Shown here: piece by piece, positions 14,551-14,650 of the stretch
Position numbering within the stretch: position 1 is the first letter of the stretch
Layout: every line of letters begins with the position of its first letter
Assembly: GCA_031281685.1 (NCBI GenBank)
Contig: JAITFA010000027.1
Location: 1 to 14,650 of the forward strand
Source: Treponema sp.
GTDB lineage: Bacteria; Spirochaetota; Spirochaetia; Treponematales; Breznakiellaceae
DNA: 14,650 nt
Direction of reading: 5' to 3'
The notes under the pieces: generated by a model
Database searches by the model: none
The model's input: the letters and a program-made list of their open reading frames with translations, nothing else
Told to the model about the DNA's origin: nothing
Program-made: the position numbers and the translations under genes

Positions 14551-14627
14551 GGATAGACCTTCCACGGCGGAATTCATGAGATTTGCGATGATTGTCAATA
14601 CCAATGAAATAGTTAAGTGAAGGGAAT

Positions 14628-14650
14628 ATGCGTGTTTGTTACGGTTTTAA
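14628..14650 (+). CDS. Possible start of a further gene, cut by the window edge
   Basis: AAGGGA (14620-14625) lies just upstream of an ATG at 14628 followed by seven open codons (MRVCYGF...) to the window end. The spacing is short and the fragment too small to identify. A 14-codon frame at 14575-14620 (MRFAMIVNTNEIVK) sits just before it and could be a leader peptide or chance. The layout repeats that of the first array, with a plus-strand start about 80-90 bp after it. Confidence 0.25.

Noticed and set aside
14231..14620. 129-codon plus-strand frame and the opposite-strand 118-codon frame (14248-14604) across the 21-bp array
   Set aside because: A 21-bp period keeps any stop-free frame open indefinitely on both strands. 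The heptad peptides have no ribosome binding site or recognisable domain beyond the repeat.

Overview
The window looks like chromosomal DNA of a spirochaete, most likely a gut-type Treponema. This is inference, resting on four things: the gene order rpsB-tsf-frr-uppS-cdsA with no pyrH between tsf and frr, chemotaxis linked to a heme gas-sensing domain, a moderate base composition (a little over half G+C in the main genes), and two large intergenic tandem arrays. No rRNA, tRNA, insertion sequence or CRISPR was found. Genes are tightly packed, and several overlap by 1 or 4 bases.

Layout. (1) 1-510: an AT-rich gene for a small membrane protein of unknown function, open to the left window edge. 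(2) 507-3121: two genes of an ECF-type vitamin/metal importer, a fused double ATPase and its EcfT transmembrane partner; the substrate-binding S component is not in the window. (3) 3125-3345: ten direct repeats of 22 bp. (4) 3437-7435: a three-gene plus-strand group, namely a chemoreceptor with a C-terminal H-NOX heme domain, deoxyribose-phosphate aldolase (deoC) and an iron-type alcohol dehydrogenase. (5) 12238-7497, minus strand: maf, then the essential translation/envelope cluster rpsB, tsf, frr, uppS, cdsA, converging on the dehydrogenase. (6) 12469-14094, plus strand: an ABC-F ATPase diverging from maf, with one of its two ATP sites degenerate on both faces. (7) 14194-14550: seventeen direct repeats of exactly 21 bp, followed by what may be the first codons of another gene at the right edge.

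How the genes work together. The ECF pair would power uptake of a micronutrient through an S protein encoded elsewhere or upstream. The H-NOX receptor would steer motility in response to NO or O2. deoC releases acetaldehyde and glyceraldehyde-3-phosphate from deoxyribose-5-phosphate, and the neighbouring dehydrogenase could reduce the acetaldehyde. The minus-strand cluster supplies ribosomal protein S2, EF-Ts, ribosome recycling factor, and the undecaprenyl and CDP-diacylglycerol precursors of envelope synthesis.

The most unusual material is the pair of tandem arrays. They differ in sequence and period (22 and 21 bp, both close to two helical turns), yet share a TCCT...AGGA dyad. Each lies downstream of one gene and about 75-90 bp ahead of a plus-strand start codon. 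The second most interesting items are the chemoreceptor/H-NOX fusion overlapping deoC, and the one-site-degenerate ABC-F protein.
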